Numbered from the stretch's first letter, positions 24,446-33,437 are shown. The stretch is 64,000 nucleotides of DNA from CAYLLE01 sp964384485 (GCA_964384485.1 CAYLLE010000004.1:11219-75218); one strand, 5' to 3'. The notes: generated from the letters alone by a model not told the origin. Translations and numbers: made by a program.

Positions 24446-25198
24446 TTATTGAATAATTAATACTAGATCCAAGGCAAGTCCTGTCACAATGTGAAGAATA
24501 AGCCCAGGAATAATAGACCGGGTCCGGACGGTTAAATATCCGAGAAATATACCGAACGGAAGCGCCGCAAATGTTTCCGGAAAGGGATGCTGTATATGAA
24601 TCAGGGCGGAAGGGATTGCCTGGAAAGAAGCAATAGCTATGGAGAATATGAAATGTTCTTCCTTTTTGAGTCCGTCAATTCTGTCAAGAATTTTAAGGAA
24701 AGGCAGAATCATTAATCCCCGGAACAGAAATTCCCAGGGAAGATAGTAGAGGAGTATGTACAAAAGAAAATGGACAGGAAGGATCCACCAGTCCCCCCGG
24801 GAAAACATCGTGCCTATGGATTTTGAATACGGATAAAATTCACCCATAGGACCCGCATACGCATTCAGAACAGCCGCTGCGGCGAAACCGCCGAGGAAAA
24901 GGAGAGCTAAGGGCCATGGTATCTTAATGCGGCTGCGGGAAAATCCCATATCTGTAAATTTATCGCCTAATATCCACATACTGAATGCAGGCACCGCTCC
25001 GAACAGCAGAAAGCTCAGGATAAAGCGGAAAATATATGAAGGCAGATCCCCCGGAAGATTTTTAAGTCCCGGAATGGAAATGGTAAATGAATACTGAAAT
25101 CCCGGCGGCCGAAGATAGAGGTAAAGGATAATTACAAGCCCGGAAATTAAGAGGTAAATTAGAGGATTAAGGTGTCTAAATTTCCCGCGTTTTAGCAT
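24446..25198 (-). CDS. CPBP-family intramembrane protease-like protein
   Basis: A 250-residue integral membrane protein with about seven hydrophobic segments. The CPBP (CAAX protease and bacteriocin-processing) pattern is visible: LPWEFLFRG gives E-x-x-x-R, though only one Glu of the usual EE pair is present, followed by SALIHIQH and LILHIVTG with the later histidines. Loss of one Glu leaves activity uncertain, since many CPBP proteins are scaffolds or of unknown role. It lies 4 bases before the epimerase gene and 15 bases after the glycosyltransferase gene, so it shares their operon. Confidence 0.7.
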   Translation of the reverse strand: MLKRGKFRHLNPLIYLLISGLVIILYLYLRPPGFQYSFTISIPGLKNLPGDLPSYIFRFILSFLLFGAVPAFSMWILGDKFTDMGFSRSRIKIPWPLALLFLGGFAAAAVLNAYAGPMGEFYPYSKSIGTMFSRGDWWILPVHFLLYILLYYLPWEFLFRGLMILPFLKILDRIDGLKKEEHFIFSIAIASFQAIPSALIHIQHPFPETFAALPFGIFLGYLTVRTRSIIPGLILHIVTGLALDLVLIIQ

Positions 25199-25213
25199 AT
25201 TCCGGTAATTTTC

Positions 25214-26380
25214 CTACCTCTCTAAGGTGTCGACGATGTATCCTGCAATCTCTTCTGCGCCGTTTTGTGCCGGAAGTTTATTTAAATTCGCGGTTTTTTC
25301 ATCGATTTGCTGTGTATCCTTCATTAAACCTGTTAATAGTTCCAGAAGTTTTTTCGCAGTAGGTGCGTACCATCCGTACCCGTTATTTACGATAAAATTT
25401 TTGTTGTACTCTTCACTGGGCGCGCCTATTTGAGTGATGATGAAGGGCTTTCTACTCATCACCGTCTCCATGGTATAATTTGCGCCGCACTTTCCGGCAA
25501 TTACATCAGCCGCCTGCATGAGAATATGCATGTCGTTCCGGTAACCGAGAGGAATAACATCTTCGGAATTGAATCGCCGCTCTATTTTTGTAAATAATTC
25601 GGTGTTCCTTCCTGTAACAACCAGTACTTGAAAACTCGGATTGATCCGCTTTACTTCTTTAAGAAGACCTTCCAGCAGTTCCTCCGTGGAGCCTAGTCCT
25701 TCTCCGCCCTCAGAGAGGAGGAGAGTGAATTTTTCTTGATTCAGATCAAGCTTTTCACGAGCCGCCGTTTTTGAAAACCGTTCTTCCACGAATTGGGGAC
25801 GGACCAGAGGATTTACCCGCTTTATTTTTTCAGGCGGGAGTCCCATATTCAAAAACGCCTTTTTAGCGTCCTCAGCCATCACAAAGGTCATGTCGGCATC
25901 ACAATCCTGGAGTAGATATGCTCCTCCAAGATCGTTCCGTGTTAAAAAGAGGGGGACATCGCTTTCCATCTCCTCTCTGGCAGCCTGAAAAATGCTGCCG
26001 CACCCCCAATGGGTGGTAATAATAAGATCAGGTTTATAGCCCAGGATATAGCCTATAGCTTTAGGAATAGCTTCCTGGATAATATCATTCAAGATGGACA
26101 TAGTTAAAACAGGAAGACCATCACCCAAAAGTCCAAAAGCAAAGCGGGCAAAATTAGGCTTTGAAAGCAGTGTTTTCCAGGATTGCCGGTAGTACCGGTC
26201 AAGTTTTTTGTCCTTGAATTCGTCCGCGGGCTCTAGAAAACGGAGATCCCAGTCCGGTCTAGCGATTTTGAGATAATGACCAATGGCCTGAGCACTGACG
26301 ATATGGCCGGATCCCGCTAAAAAATAGGGAAGAAGTATTTTTTTTCTGTCATTTCCAGTTCTGTCTTTCTGTTTTTCCAT
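25214..26380 (-). CDS. Lipid glycosyltransferase, MGDG synthase / UgtP-like (GT28)
   Basis: A 388-residue GT-B protein. The N-terminal half has the MGDG-synthase-like start ILLPYFLAGSGHIVSAQAI and TTHWGCG; the C-terminal half has the GT28 sugar-nucleotide region LLSEGGEGLGSTEELL, VVTGRN and AGKCGANYTMETV. Enzymes of this type transfer galactose or glucose from a UDP-sugar to diacylglycerol or similar lipids on the inner membrane face. The first gene of a minus-strand operon with CPBP and epimerase genes, it lies 4-5 kb from the branched-chain lipid line, so the acceptor might be diacylglycerol or that line's product. No clear ribosome site precedes the ATG. Confidence 0.8.
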   Translation of the reverse strand: MEKQKDRTGNDRKKILLPYFLAGSGHIVSAQAIGHYLKIARPDWDLRFLEPADEFKDKKLDRYYRQSWKTLLSKPNFARFAFGLLGDGLPVLTMSILNDIIQEAIPKAIGYILGYKPDLIITTHWGCGSIFQAAREEMESDVPLFLTRNDLGGAYLLQDCDADMTFVMAEDAKKAFLNMGLPPEKIKRVNPLVRPQFVEERFSKTAAREKLDLNQEKFTLLLSEGGEGLGSTEELLEGLLKEVKRINPSFQVLVVTGRNTELFTKIERRFNSEDVIPLGYRNDMHILMQAADVIAGKCGANYTMETVMSRKPFIITQIGAPSEEYNKNFIVNNGYGWYAPTAKKLLELLTGLMKDTQQIDEKTANLNKLPAQNGAEEIAGYIVDTLER

Positions 26381-26442
26381 AGCAAGTAATTTACCGATGC
26401 CTCAAAATAAAAATATGGAAGGATATTTTCGAATCAGATCAA

Positions 26443-26471
26443 ATCTTACCGTTTTAAATGGGGACTGTCAA
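26443..26471 (-). promoter_or_regulatory. Promoter of the GT28-CPBP-epimerase operon
   Basis: Minus strand TTGACA (26471-26466), 17-base spacer, TAAGAT (26448-26443), about 63 bases before the start codon. Confidence 0.6.
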
Positions 26472-26487
26472 TTCTGATCATGAACAT

Positions 26488-26605
26488 CCAGCAATTCCCG
26501 GTCAAAGCAATACATGAATTGAATAACAATTATTCATTCCCATTCTGATTAAAAACAGAGGACAGGATTTATTACCGGCAGAAGAAAATGGACCGAGAAT
26601 TGTGG
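26488..26605. repeat. Dispersed palindromic repeat, copy C (degenerate)
   Basis: CCAGCAATTCCCGGTCAAAG (26488-26507) is a close core match; the reversed arm GGACCGAGAATTGTGG (26590-26605) is diverged. It lies between the end of ilvN and the GT28 promoter, and 26381-26629 holds nothing else but that promoter. Confidence 0.55.
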
Positions 26606-26629
26606 AATCTCAGCCGCTGACTGCTGCTG

Positions 26630-27139
26630 TCATGATGTTAATTCCGATCCCTTAGCCATCAGTACCTTACCTGTCCGAACCACTTCAATAAGACCGAACG
26701 GTTTTAAAACTGTAAGCACCGAATCAAGCTTCTCACTGCTTCCGGTTACTTCAAAGGTAACCATGTTCTCTCCCACATCCACGGGATCACATTTAAACGC
26801 GGAAGCCACCTGGAGTATATCGGTCCGGTTTTCCGAGTTGCTTTCCACCTTAATAAGAGCTAACTCACGCTGAATAATATCATGACCAGTTTGGTCGGTG
26901 GCATGGATTACATCTACCAGTTTATTTAGCTGTTTCAGAATCTGCTCAAGGGTCTCTTCGTCCCCTGTGGCCACAATATTCATCCGGGAAAAGGAGGGAT
27001 CATCGGTTTCAGAAACAACAAGACTGTCTATATTGAATGCCCGCCGGGCGAACACAAGAGATATCCGGATAAGTACACCCGGTTTATTGCTTACCAATAA
27101 ACTTATTGTGTGTTTCCGTAAAGCTGTTTCTGTTGTCAT
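26630..27139 (-). CDS. ilvN: Acetolactate synthase small (regulatory) subunit
   Basis: A 169-residue regulatory subunit that stabilises the catalytic subunit and gives valine feedback inhibition. The N-terminal ACT domain is clear (HTISLLVSNKPGVLIRISLVFARRAFNI split over residues 10-37; the NKPGVL loop is the ligand-binding turn), followed by the C-terminal small-subunit domain from about residue 85. Length is typical of IlvH/IlvN. The start overlaps the ilvB stop by 4 bases, so translation is coupled and subunits made in proportion. The gene pair gives the first common step of Val/Leu/Ile synthesis. Confidence 0.95.
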   Translation of the reverse strand: MTTETALRKHTISLLVSNKPGVLIRISLVFARRAFNIDSLVVSETDDPSFSRMNIVATGDEETLEQILKQLNKLVDVIHATDQTGHDIIQRELALIKVESNSENRTDILQVASAFKCDPVDVGENMVTFEVTGSSEKLDSVLTVLKPFGLIEVVRTGKVLMAKGSELTS

Positions 27140-28848
27140 TTTTTCGTCCTTTCTTTGGCTAAGGTTCTAGGCGGCTCCAAGATCATGTTGGCCATCGAAG
27201 CGCCGGCCGGAATCATTGGATATACATTTTCCTCTTTTTCGACTTCCACATCAATCAAACATGGTCCTTCGTTATATTCTAAAGCATTCCGGATAATCCG
27301 CTTGACGTCGGCGCTCCGTTTAATTCGGAAGCCTTTACACCCGTAACTTTCAGCAAGTTTAACAAAGTTCGGATTTCCTTCCAGATCGACACCGGAGAGC
27401 CGGTTGTCATAAAACATGCTTTGCCACTGACGAACCATTCCGAGATAATGGTTGTTTATAACCACTATTTTAAGCGGAAGTTTATGGATTACTGCGGTGG
27501 CAAGTTCATTTAATGTCATCTGGAATCCGCCGTCGCCAACTATCGCAATAACCAGTTTTTCCGGATTGGCGAACTGGGCGCCGATTGCAGCAGGCAGTCC
27601 AAAACCCATCGTTCCGGCTCCACCGGAAGAAAGCCAGTGAAAGCGGTGATCCACCAGGTAGTATTGGGCAGCCCACATTTGATGCTGTCCTACATCCGTC
27701 GCGACCACGGCTTTACCCTCACTCTGTTTGAATAATTCATCAATAACATGCTGGGGTTTCAATTTTCCGCCTTTTCGGTACCTTAAGGGGTATTCCCGTT
27801 TCCATCGGTTAATCTGCTTTACCCAGTCTTCGGTATCGGTAGATTTGATGTAGGTGAGCAGTTTCTCAACCACGAGTTTTGCATCTCCGATAACCGCCGT
27901 GTTCACTTTCACGGTCTTATTGATCTCCGAATCATCAATATCAATATGAATTTTAATCGCATTTGGACAGAATTTCTTAATATCACCGACAATCCGGTCA
28001 TCCCAGCGTGATCCGATGGACATTATCAGATCGCAGTTATTAATCGCCATATTGGCATAGGCTGTTCCGTGCATTCCCGGCATTCCCAGACTAAGCGGAT
28101 GTGTTTCCGGGAAGCACCCTTTTCCAAGAAGGGTATTCGCTACCGGTATCTGGAACCGTTCGGCAAGGTAGGAAACCGGCTTTTCCGCCCCGGAAAGAAC
28201 GGCACCGTGACCGACCAAGAGCACCGGCCTTTTGGCGTTCTCTAAAAGCTGCGCGGCTTTTTCTATAGCCCCCGGATCTCCCTCTTTCGGAATCCTGTAA
28301 CCGGGAAGATGAAAGTCTTCGCGATAATCAGGCTCAATGAGAGCACTGGAGACATCTTTCGGAACATCGATTAAGACTGGTCCGGGCCGTCCTGTTTTCG
28401 CGAGATGGAATGCTTCTTTAACGATGCGGGGAGTTTCTTCCGGATTTTTTATAAGATAGGAGTGCTTGACCAGAGGGAAGGATATCCCTGAAACATCGGC
28501 TTCCTGGAATGTATCGAGCCCCAAATTCGCTGTAGCCTGCTGTCCGCAGAATATTACCATGGGGATTGAATCCATGTGAGCCGTAAGGATACCCGTTATT
28601 GTATTGGTTGCTCCGGGTCCGGAAGTTACCATAACAACGGCGGTTTTTCCCGACGAACGGGCATATCCGTCGGCCATGTGAGTCGCCCCCTGTTCATGCC
28701 TGGTAAGCACCAGTTTTACGGACGAGTCCACCAAAGCATCGTAAATAGGAATGGCACTGCCTCCGGGAATCCCGAAAATAAAATCAATACCCTCCTGATT
28801 GATAATATCCACAATAACTTGTGCACCCGTTCTCAATTTTGCTGACAT
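27136..28848 (-). CDS. ilvB: Acetolactate synthase large (catalytic) subunit
   Basis: ThDP enzyme joining two pyruvates to acetolactate, or pyruvate and 2-oxobutyrate to acetohydroxybutyrate. The catalytic Glu52 lies in TRHEQGATHMADGYAR; the ThDP/Mg site is GDGGFQMTLNELATA ... VINN; GIPGGSAIPIYDAL marks the N-terminal domain. ATG 28848 is chosen over the adjacent GTG at 28851 because AGGGGG sits 6 bases before it. At 570 residues it is full length. It is first in the ilvBN operon, with a promoter ~36 bases upstream; the short leader leaves no room for an attenuator. Confidence 0.95.
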   Translation of the reverse strand: MSAKLRTGAQVIVDIINQEGIDFIFGIPGGSAIPIYDALVDSSVKLVLTRHEQGATHMADGYARSSGKTAVVMVTSGPGATNTITGILTAHMDSIPMVIFCGQQATANLGLDTFQEADVSGISFPLVKHSYLIKNPEETPRIVKEAFHLAKTGRPGPVLIDVPKDVSSALIEPDYREDFHLPGYRIPKEGDPGAIEKAAQLLENAKRPVLLVGHGAVLSGAEKPVSYLAERFQIPVANTLLGKGCFPETHPLSLGMPGMHGTAYANMAINNCDLIMSIGSRWDDRIVGDIKKFCPNAIKIHIDIDDSEINKTVKVNTAVIGDAKLVVEKLLTYIKSTDTEDWVKQINRWKREYPLRYRKGGKLKPQHVIDELFKQSEGKAVVATDVGQHQMWAAQYYLVDHRFHWLSSGGAGTMGFGLPAAIGAQFANPEKLVIAIVGDGGFQMTLNELATAVIHKLPLKIVVINNHYLGMVRQWQSMFYDNRLSGVDLEGNPNFVKLAESYGCKGFRIKRSADVKRIIRNALEYNEGPCLIDVEVEKEENVYPMIPAGASMANMILEPPRTLAKERTKK

Positions 28849-28883
28849 CACATGCCCCCTAATAAAGTTAAAAATACAGATTA

Positions 28884-28912
28884 TGTATAGCTTCTATGGA
28901 GACATTTGTCAA
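28884..28912 (-). promoter_or_regulatory. Promoter of ilvBN
   Basis: Minus strand TTGACA (28912-28907), 17-base spacer, TATACA (28889-28884). The leader is about 30 bases, too short for a T-box or leader-peptide attenuator. Confidence 0.65.
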
Positions 28913-28952
28913 TATAATGCATCGAAATTTTACGGGTTTCTATTTTTATTTT

Positions 28953-28991
28953 AAAAAAGCAGCAATTATTCGTAAAAATATTGCTGCTTTT
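28953..28991 (-). terminator. Intrinsic terminator after the FKBP gene
   Basis: A 12-bp perfect stem AAAAGCAGCAAT/ATTGCTGCTTTT with a 13-base loop; read on the minus strand it is followed by TTAAAATAAAAAT. It lies about 19 bases past the FKBP stop and isolates that gene from ilvB. Confidence 0.8.
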
Positions 28992-29009
28992 CCAGATAAT
29001 CAGGATTTT

Positions 29010-29630
29010 TTAATCATTATTTGTGTTATTTTCAGGAGCTTCCTGTACATCGATGATTTCTACAGCAAAATTCAAATCTTGCCCTGCCAAAGGATGGTTG
29101 GTATCTATCTCGAGGGTCACATTTTCTTCACCGATCGCTATTATTTCTACAGGCAAAGGTCCCATCTGAGATTCCGTGACCAACTGCAAGCCGACTTCCG
29201 GTTCGATCTCTTTCGGAAGCTTGCTTTTTGGTATTTCCTGCTGTATAACAGCTTCTTCAGAGTACTCCCCGTATGCTTTATCGACCGGCACAAAGATTTC
29301 TTTGCTTTCACCTGCCTTCATTCCCAGTAAACCCTCTTCAAAACCAGGAATTAATGCATCCCCGCCATAGGTAATCGTTAAAGGCTCCCGGCCTTCCCAA
29401 TCGGTAGAATCGAAAACTGTGCCGTCTTCCGTTGTGCCCGTATATTCTAGTGTTATGATTCTGCCCGTCTCTATGGACAAATCGCTGGTGCTCTGCAGAT
29501 CAGGTTCAGAGCCGACGGCTGTTTCACCCTCTATCTCTGCTGTACCAGTTTCGTTAGCTTCATTTTGATTACAAGCCCCTATGGTTAAAATAATTGCTGA
29601 AATGAATAAAACATATAATAAACGTTTCAT
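29010..29630 (-). CDS. FKBP-type peptidyl-prolyl isomerase, SlyD-like lipoprotein
   Basis: Folding catalyst predicted to be lipid-anchored in the envelope. ATG 29630 has AGAGGA upstream and gives a lipoprotein signal MKRLLYVLFISAIILTIGAC with the lipidated Cys20; a much longer upstream reading is unlikely. The FKBP core runs from IITLEYTGTTEDGTVFDST through PGFEEGLLGMKAGE, and the inserted flap region (DKAYGEY ... ETNHPLAGQDL-like DTNHPLAGQDL) is SlyD-like. The metal-binding His tail of SlyD is absent. A Glu/Thr-rich spacer follows the anchor. Between this gene and the next (29631-29848) lie only promoter sequences. Confidence 0.85.
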   Translation of the reverse strand: MKRLLYVLFISAIILTIGACNQNEANETGTAEIEGETAVGSEPDLQSTSDLSIETGRIITLEYTGTTEDGTVFDSTDWEGREPLTITYGGDALIPGFEEGLLGMKAGESKEIFVPVDKAYGEYSEEAVIQQEIPKSKLPKEIEPEVGLQLVTESQMGPLPVEIIAIGEENVTLEIDTNHPLAGQDLNFAVEIIDVQEAPENNTNND

Positions 29631-29813
29631 TAGATCCTCTCTTGTATTGATTTTTCTGTTTTCCGGCGTATACCGCGGGGTATAAGCGGAAATGGTTGGT
29701 ATTTGATTTAATCCTACACGAAAAAAAGATTTTGCACTACCCGGAAAAACACTTAAAGGCAACAAAATTCGCACATCACGATTAATGCCGAAGGGCCCGG
29801 TAATTTACATAAA

Positions 29814-29842
29814 TTGACATAAAAAGCCATACAGAATAGGTT
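29814..29842 (+). promoter_or_regulatory. Leaderless-type promoter of the MOP transporter gene
   Basis: TTGACA (29814-29819), 17-base spacer, TAGGTT (29837-29842), then exactly 6 bases to ATG 29849. Transcription would start at the start codon. Confidence 0.45.
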
Positions 29843-29848
29843 ACCTTC

Positions 29849-31177
29849 ATGATTTCATCATCCGGAGCGATAGATACCAGGCTGACTCTGGGAGCTGTTA
29901 TGAAGATATGGCTTCCTCTTGTTTTTATGTGGCTCATAATGGGAGTGGAGCAGCCGGTAATTGCCGCGGTGATCGCGAGAATGCCTGACCCGGAATTGAA
30001 TTTAGCAGTTTTCGGAATTGCCTTTTCACTTGCGCTGGTTATTGAAAGTCCGATTATCCAGCTCCTCGCTGCCGGGACAGCCCTCTCGGGAACAAAAACA
30101 GGATACAGGAAGATTCTCGCTTTCACCCACCTTCTAAGCATCTCCCTGACCGCGATTCACGCGTTGATTGCCGTAACTCCGCTTTTTTCTATCCTAATGA
30201 GGCATATAATACAAATTCCTGAAGAACTCATTGAACCATCGAGACGGGCCTTCATCGCTCTGCTGCCCTGGTCCGCGTCTATTGCCTACCGGCGACTCTG
30301 GCAGGGAGTCCTCATCAAGCACAAAAAGACGGTATATATTCCCGCTACGATGATTATTAGACTTGGAGCTACTTCGATTGTTCTGTTCACTGGATTTTTT
30401 ATGAAAGATACAGCCGGTTCATTAATAGGCGCGCTGTCGTTAACCGCCGGAGTGGCAGGAGGAGCGGTATCAGCCGGTCTTTTTTCCAGAAACACGATAA
30501 AGCAAATCCCCTTATCGGACAATCACGAAACGGCGGAAGTGTCCTGGAAATACCTTTTCCGGTTTTATACACCCCTTGCTCTCACTTCCTTTATTGTTCT
30601 TTCCGCCCGCCCGATTCTGACATTTGGAATAGCCCAGGCACCTGAACCAATATCAAGCCTGGCTGTCTGGCCGGTGATCACCGCATTCCTGTTTCTCTTT
30701 CATTCCATAGCCCTTTCCTATCAGGAATTGGTAATTGCATTATTAAAAAACAGGCAGGGATACGGAGTACTTAAAAAGTTTAGGAATTACCTATCCCTCA
30801 GTCTCGGTATCCTCTATCTTCTGGCTGTTTTAACCCCGTTCAGGAGGTTCTGGTTCACCGGATTATCCGGTCTGCCGGAACACTTATACGGATTTGTGAC
30901 CGTACCTGTCATCATCCTTATCCCTTTTGCTTCCATATTCTCTTTCATTTCATGGTACCGGGGTCTCCACGTCTGGATGGACCGGACTATCGAAATAACC
31001 AGGGCAATACTGGTAAATATCGTGATTTTGCTGGGACTGTTGTTTACAGGAGCGTTTCTCGTCCCGGTACCCGGTGTCGTTACTGCTACCGCCGCATATG
31101 TGCTTTCCGTTGCCGGTGAAGCAGTGTATTTTTATCTAAGGAAACCGGAAAACAGCATAATAAAGAAACTGAGCTAA
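29849..31177 (+). CDS. MATE/MOP-superfamily-like multidrug or lipid transporter
   Basis: A 442-residue polytopic protein with about 12 hydrophobic segments and few charged residues, in two similar halves, as in the MATE/polysaccharide flippase (MOP) superfamily. The start has WLPLVFMWLIMGVEQPVIAAVIARMPDPE and a mid-protein block WPVITAFLFLFHSIALSYQELV; the pattern is closest to ANK-like members. Substrate unknown. It has its own promoter placed 6 bases before the ATG. Its end overlaps the convergent ispH gene by 4 bases. A link to the upstream lipid genes is only positional. Confidence 0.6.
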   Translation: MISSSGAIDTRLTLGAVMKIWLPLVFMWLIMGVEQPVIAAVIARMPDPELNLAVFGIAFSLALVIESPIIQLLAAGTALSGTKTGYRKILAFTHLLSISLTAIHALIAVTPLFSILMRHIIQIPEELIEPSRRAFIALLPWSASIAYRRLWQGVLIKHKKTVYIPATMIIRLGATSIVLFTGFFMKDTAGSLIGALSLTAGVAGGAVSAGLFSRNTIKQIPLSDNHETAEVSWKYLFRFYTPLALTSFIVLSARPILTFGIAQAPEPISSLAVWPVITAFLFLFHSIALSYQELVIALLKNRQGYGVLKKFRNYLSLSLGILYLLAVLTPFRRFWFTGLSGLPEHLYGFVTVPVIILIPFASIFSFISWYRGLHVWMDRTIEITRAILVNIVILLGLLFTGAFLVPVPGVVTATAAYVLSVAGEAVYFYLRKPENSIIKKLS

Positions 31178-32022
31178 AGGCTCTGAAGAAAAGAGATCAC
31201 TTCCGCTTCAATGTAATCAGGTGTTGATGCCGATGAAACCACCATGACCTTTTTCCAGTCCTTAAACGGGAACTGCCTTATCCGAAGGTCATCAACGGAA
31301 TGTATAAAATAGACCTTACCGGCTTGTTTTAATGTATTGTACAGCCGTTTAGCATTGGAAGATATTTCATCACCTATCACAAACGCAGCATCCGCGGATG
31401 CCTGCAGGTTGAGGGCTTCCTTCTCCTTCCGTACGGTAATATCACAGATGGAATCATACACCGTCACCGATGCCTGTTCTAAGCTCTCCGCAAGAAAATG
31501 CCGGACATCATCAAATAGTTTTCTGTCCGCTGTTGTCTGTGAAATAAGCAAAACCTTTCCCTGGTCCAGTGTATCAATCTGATCCTGAAGTTCCGAAACT
31601 GATTCTACTACAATCCCGTCAGATGCATAACTTTTCAATCCGCGGACCTCAGGATGATCCTTCTTTCCGGTTATTATTACGAAAAATCCACGGGCGGAAT
31701 GCTCAGCAATTATATTTTGAATCTTCTTTACCTTACCGCAGGTACAATCGAGAATGGCTATTTTTTCCGCGAGTCTGGTTTCGAGTTCTTTCGGTATTCC
31801 ATGGGTCCGTATGACAGCATGGCTGTCCGGCGGAATTTCATCTACCGATTGAACGGTGTGTATTCCCTGTGTTTCAAGGCTTTCAATGTAATTTCGGTTA
31901 TGAATCAGATGTCCCAAAATATAGATGGGTTTAACGGTTTGTTTTTTCAAAGCGAATAGTTTTGTCTGAGCACGTTTTACTCCGGGACAAAACCCTGTCA
32001 AATTTGGGACAATGATGTCCAT
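31174..32022 (-). CDS. ispH: 4-hydroxy-3-methylbut-2-enyl diphosphate reductase
   Basis: Last enzyme of the MEP isoprenoid pathway, making IPP and DMAPP from HMBPP with a [4Fe-4S] cluster. The three cluster cysteines are Cys12 (GFCPGVKRA), Cys93 or Cys95 (LDCTCGKVKK; Cys93 fits the family position) and Cys193 (SICDITVRKEKE). Substrate-binding histidines appear in GHLIHN, RTHG and KKDHPEV. At 282 residues it is standard length. GGGAGAAG precedes the ATG. The other terminal MEP enzyme, ispG, is at 49177. Confidence 0.95.
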   Translation of the reverse strand: MDIIVPNLTGFCPGVKRAQTKLFALKKQTVKPIYILGHLIHNRNYIESLETQGIHTVQSVDEIPPDSHAVIRTHGIPKELETRLAEKIAILDCTCGKVKKIQNIIAEHSARGFFVIITGKKDHPEVRGLKSYASDGIVVESVSELQDQIDTLDQGKVLLISQTTADRKLFDDVRHFLAESLEQASVTVYDSICDITVRKEKEALNLQASADAAFVIGDEISSNAKRLYNTLKQAGKVYFIHSVDDLRIRQFPFKDWKKVMVVSSASTPDYIEAEVISFLQSL

Positions 32023-32058
32023 CTATCTTCTCCCTGCTGCTGCTTGCTATATATTGTT

Positions 32059-32071
32059 GCTATAATATAGC
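32059..32071. promoter_or_regulatory. AT-rich palindrome in the divergent ispH / HAD promoter region
   Basis: GCTATAATATAGC is a perfect 13-base palindrome in the 96-base gap between two divergent genes. It contains a TATAAT on the plus strand; a second TATAAT lies on the minus strand nearby. Clear -35 boxes are not seen. Confidence 0.3.
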
Positions 32072-32118
32072 ATCCGCATTATAACATAAATAAGACAGAA
32101 AGTTTTTCGGGGGGTGTA

Positions 32119-32763
32119 ATGATTCGAGGGGTGATTTTAGACATGGACGGGGTTCTGCTCGATTCTGAAGAGTTTATTGCCGAAGCCGCCATCAAAATGT
32201 TCAAAGAAAAAGGGAAAGATGTTAAACGTGAGGACTTTAAACCGTTTATCGGGGCAGGGGAAGACCGGTACCTTCAGGGAGCGGCAGAAAAATACAATGT
32301 AACGCTGGATTTAGACCGTGATAAGGCGCGTACATACGAAATTTACGGAGAATTAATAAAAGGTAGACTGGACCCGCTTCCGGGTGTGAATTATTTTGTC
32401 CGGAAATGCAAGGAAAACGGATTAAAACTCGGATTGGCCACAAGTGCGGACAGGATAAAAATGGAAGCTAATCTCCATGAAATAAATTTGCCGGAAGATA
32501 CTTTTGATGTTGTAATAACCGGGCTTGATGTTATCCGGAAAAAGCCTTATCCGGATATCTATCTGCGGAGCGCTGTGCTGATGGGGCTTTCACCCACCCA
32601 ATGTCTGGTAGTGGAAGACGCGGTCAACGGAGTTGAAGCAGCGAAGAAAGCAGGCGCCCGGTGTCTCGGGCTTACCACCAGTTTTAAAGCGGAAGAACTG
32701 CATGAGGCAGACTGGATTGCTCCTGATCTGGCTCAGTTTCCGGAGGAAGCACTCACCTGGTAA
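32119..32763 (+). CDS. HAD-superfamily hydrolase, beta-phosphoglucomutase-like
   Basis: A 214-residue HAD protein. Motif I is LDMDGVLLD with the nucleophilic and acid/base Asp pair, motif II TSADR, motif III KKPYPD and motif IV VEDAVNG. A helical cap follows motif I. This is the pattern of PgmB-like phosphatases and phosphomutases such as beta-phosphoglucomutase and phosphoglycolate or sugar phosphatases; the substrate cannot be told. GGGGGGTG lies 4 bases before the ATG. It runs convergent to pdxT with repeat copy E filling the gap. Confidence 0.85.
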   Translation: MIRGVILDMDGVLLDSEEFIAEAAIKMFKEKGKDVKREDFKPFIGAGEDRYLQGAAEKYNVTLDLDRDKARTYEIYGELIKGRLDPLPGVNYFVRKCKENGLKLGLATSADRIKMEANLHEINLPEDTFDVVITGLDVIRKKPYPDIYLRSAVLMGLSPTQCLVVEDAVNGVEAAKKAGARCLGLTTSFKAEELHEADWIAPDLAQFPEEALTW

Positions 32764-32836
32764 TGGCAATTCCCGGCGATTCAAGAATACGCACTTATAA
32801 GTTTTTCCTTGCAAATATTGATCGCAGGTAATTGCT
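32764..32836. repeat. Dispersed palindromic repeat, copy E (short)
   Basis: GGCAATTCCCGGCGATTC (32764-32781) follows the HAD stop directly, and the reversed arm ATCGCAGGTAATTGCT (32821-32836) ends at the pdxT stop codon. The element is ~73 bases and exactly fills the space between two convergent genes. Confidence 0.6.
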
Positions 32837-33429
32837 CAATTGGCGACTTGCGCTTTTAAATTGCGGCATAAAGAGAGAAAATAAGAATGTATTCTTAGGT
32901 CATCGGTGAGTTCCGGATGAAATGTGGCGGAAAGAATGTTTCTGTACCGGATGAACACCGGATTTCCCTCGAATTCCCCCAGCACTTCCACCTCCGGATC
33001 AAGGATTGCTTTGATAATGGGAGCCCGGATAAATACACTCCGGACCGGTTCTTCTCCGAGCACGGGCATGGAAATATCGGTTTCAAAACTTTCAATCTGC
33101 CTTCCGTAAGCATTCCGCGATACTTTTACCGGAAGAACACCGATTCGGTACTGACTGCTCGACTCGATTTCACGGGACAGGATGATAGTCCCCGCGCAGG
33201 TTCCGAAAACCGGAAAACCGGAATTGATTTTCTGCTCCAAAGGTTCGGAAAGCCCGAAACGGCACAGCAGCTTTCCAATTGTTGTACTTTCGCCGCCGGG
33301 TATGATCAGACCGGAAACTCCTTCCAGCTCGGCACTATCACGAACAGCCGCGGGGGAGGCCCCGGAAGCACGGATCATATCCATGTGTTTCCGGAAATCC
33401 CCCTGAAGTGTGAGTACTCCAATTTTCAT
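32836..33429 (-). CDS. pdxT: Pyridoxal 5'-phosphate synthase glutaminase subunit PdxT
   Basis: Class I glutaminase that supplies ammonia to PdxS. The triad is Cys78 (FGTCAGTI), His171 and Glu173 (FHPEL); the oxyanion region IIPGGEST is intact. At 197 residues it is typical. It lies 8 bases after pdxS and the two form the DXP-independent PLP synthase. The PLP product is needed by several enzymes in the window, including the alpha-oxoamine synthase and the YggS-family protein. Confidence 0.95.
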   Translation of the reverse strand: MKIGVLTLQGDFRKHMDMIRASGASPAAVRDSAELEGVSGLIIPGGESTTIGKLLCRFGLSEPLEQKINSGFPVFGTCAGTIILSREIESSSQYRIGVLPVKVSRNAYGRQIESFETDISMPVLGEEPVRSVFIRAPIIKAILDPEVEVLGEFEGNPVFIRYRNILSATFHPELTDDLRIHSYFLSLCRNLKAQVAN

Positions 33430-33437
33430 TCAGCTTT

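Noticed and set aside
28853..28950. T-box or leader-peptide attenuator upstream of ilvB
   Set aside because: The predicted promoter leaves a leader of about 30 bases with no stem-loop series or T-box sequence.
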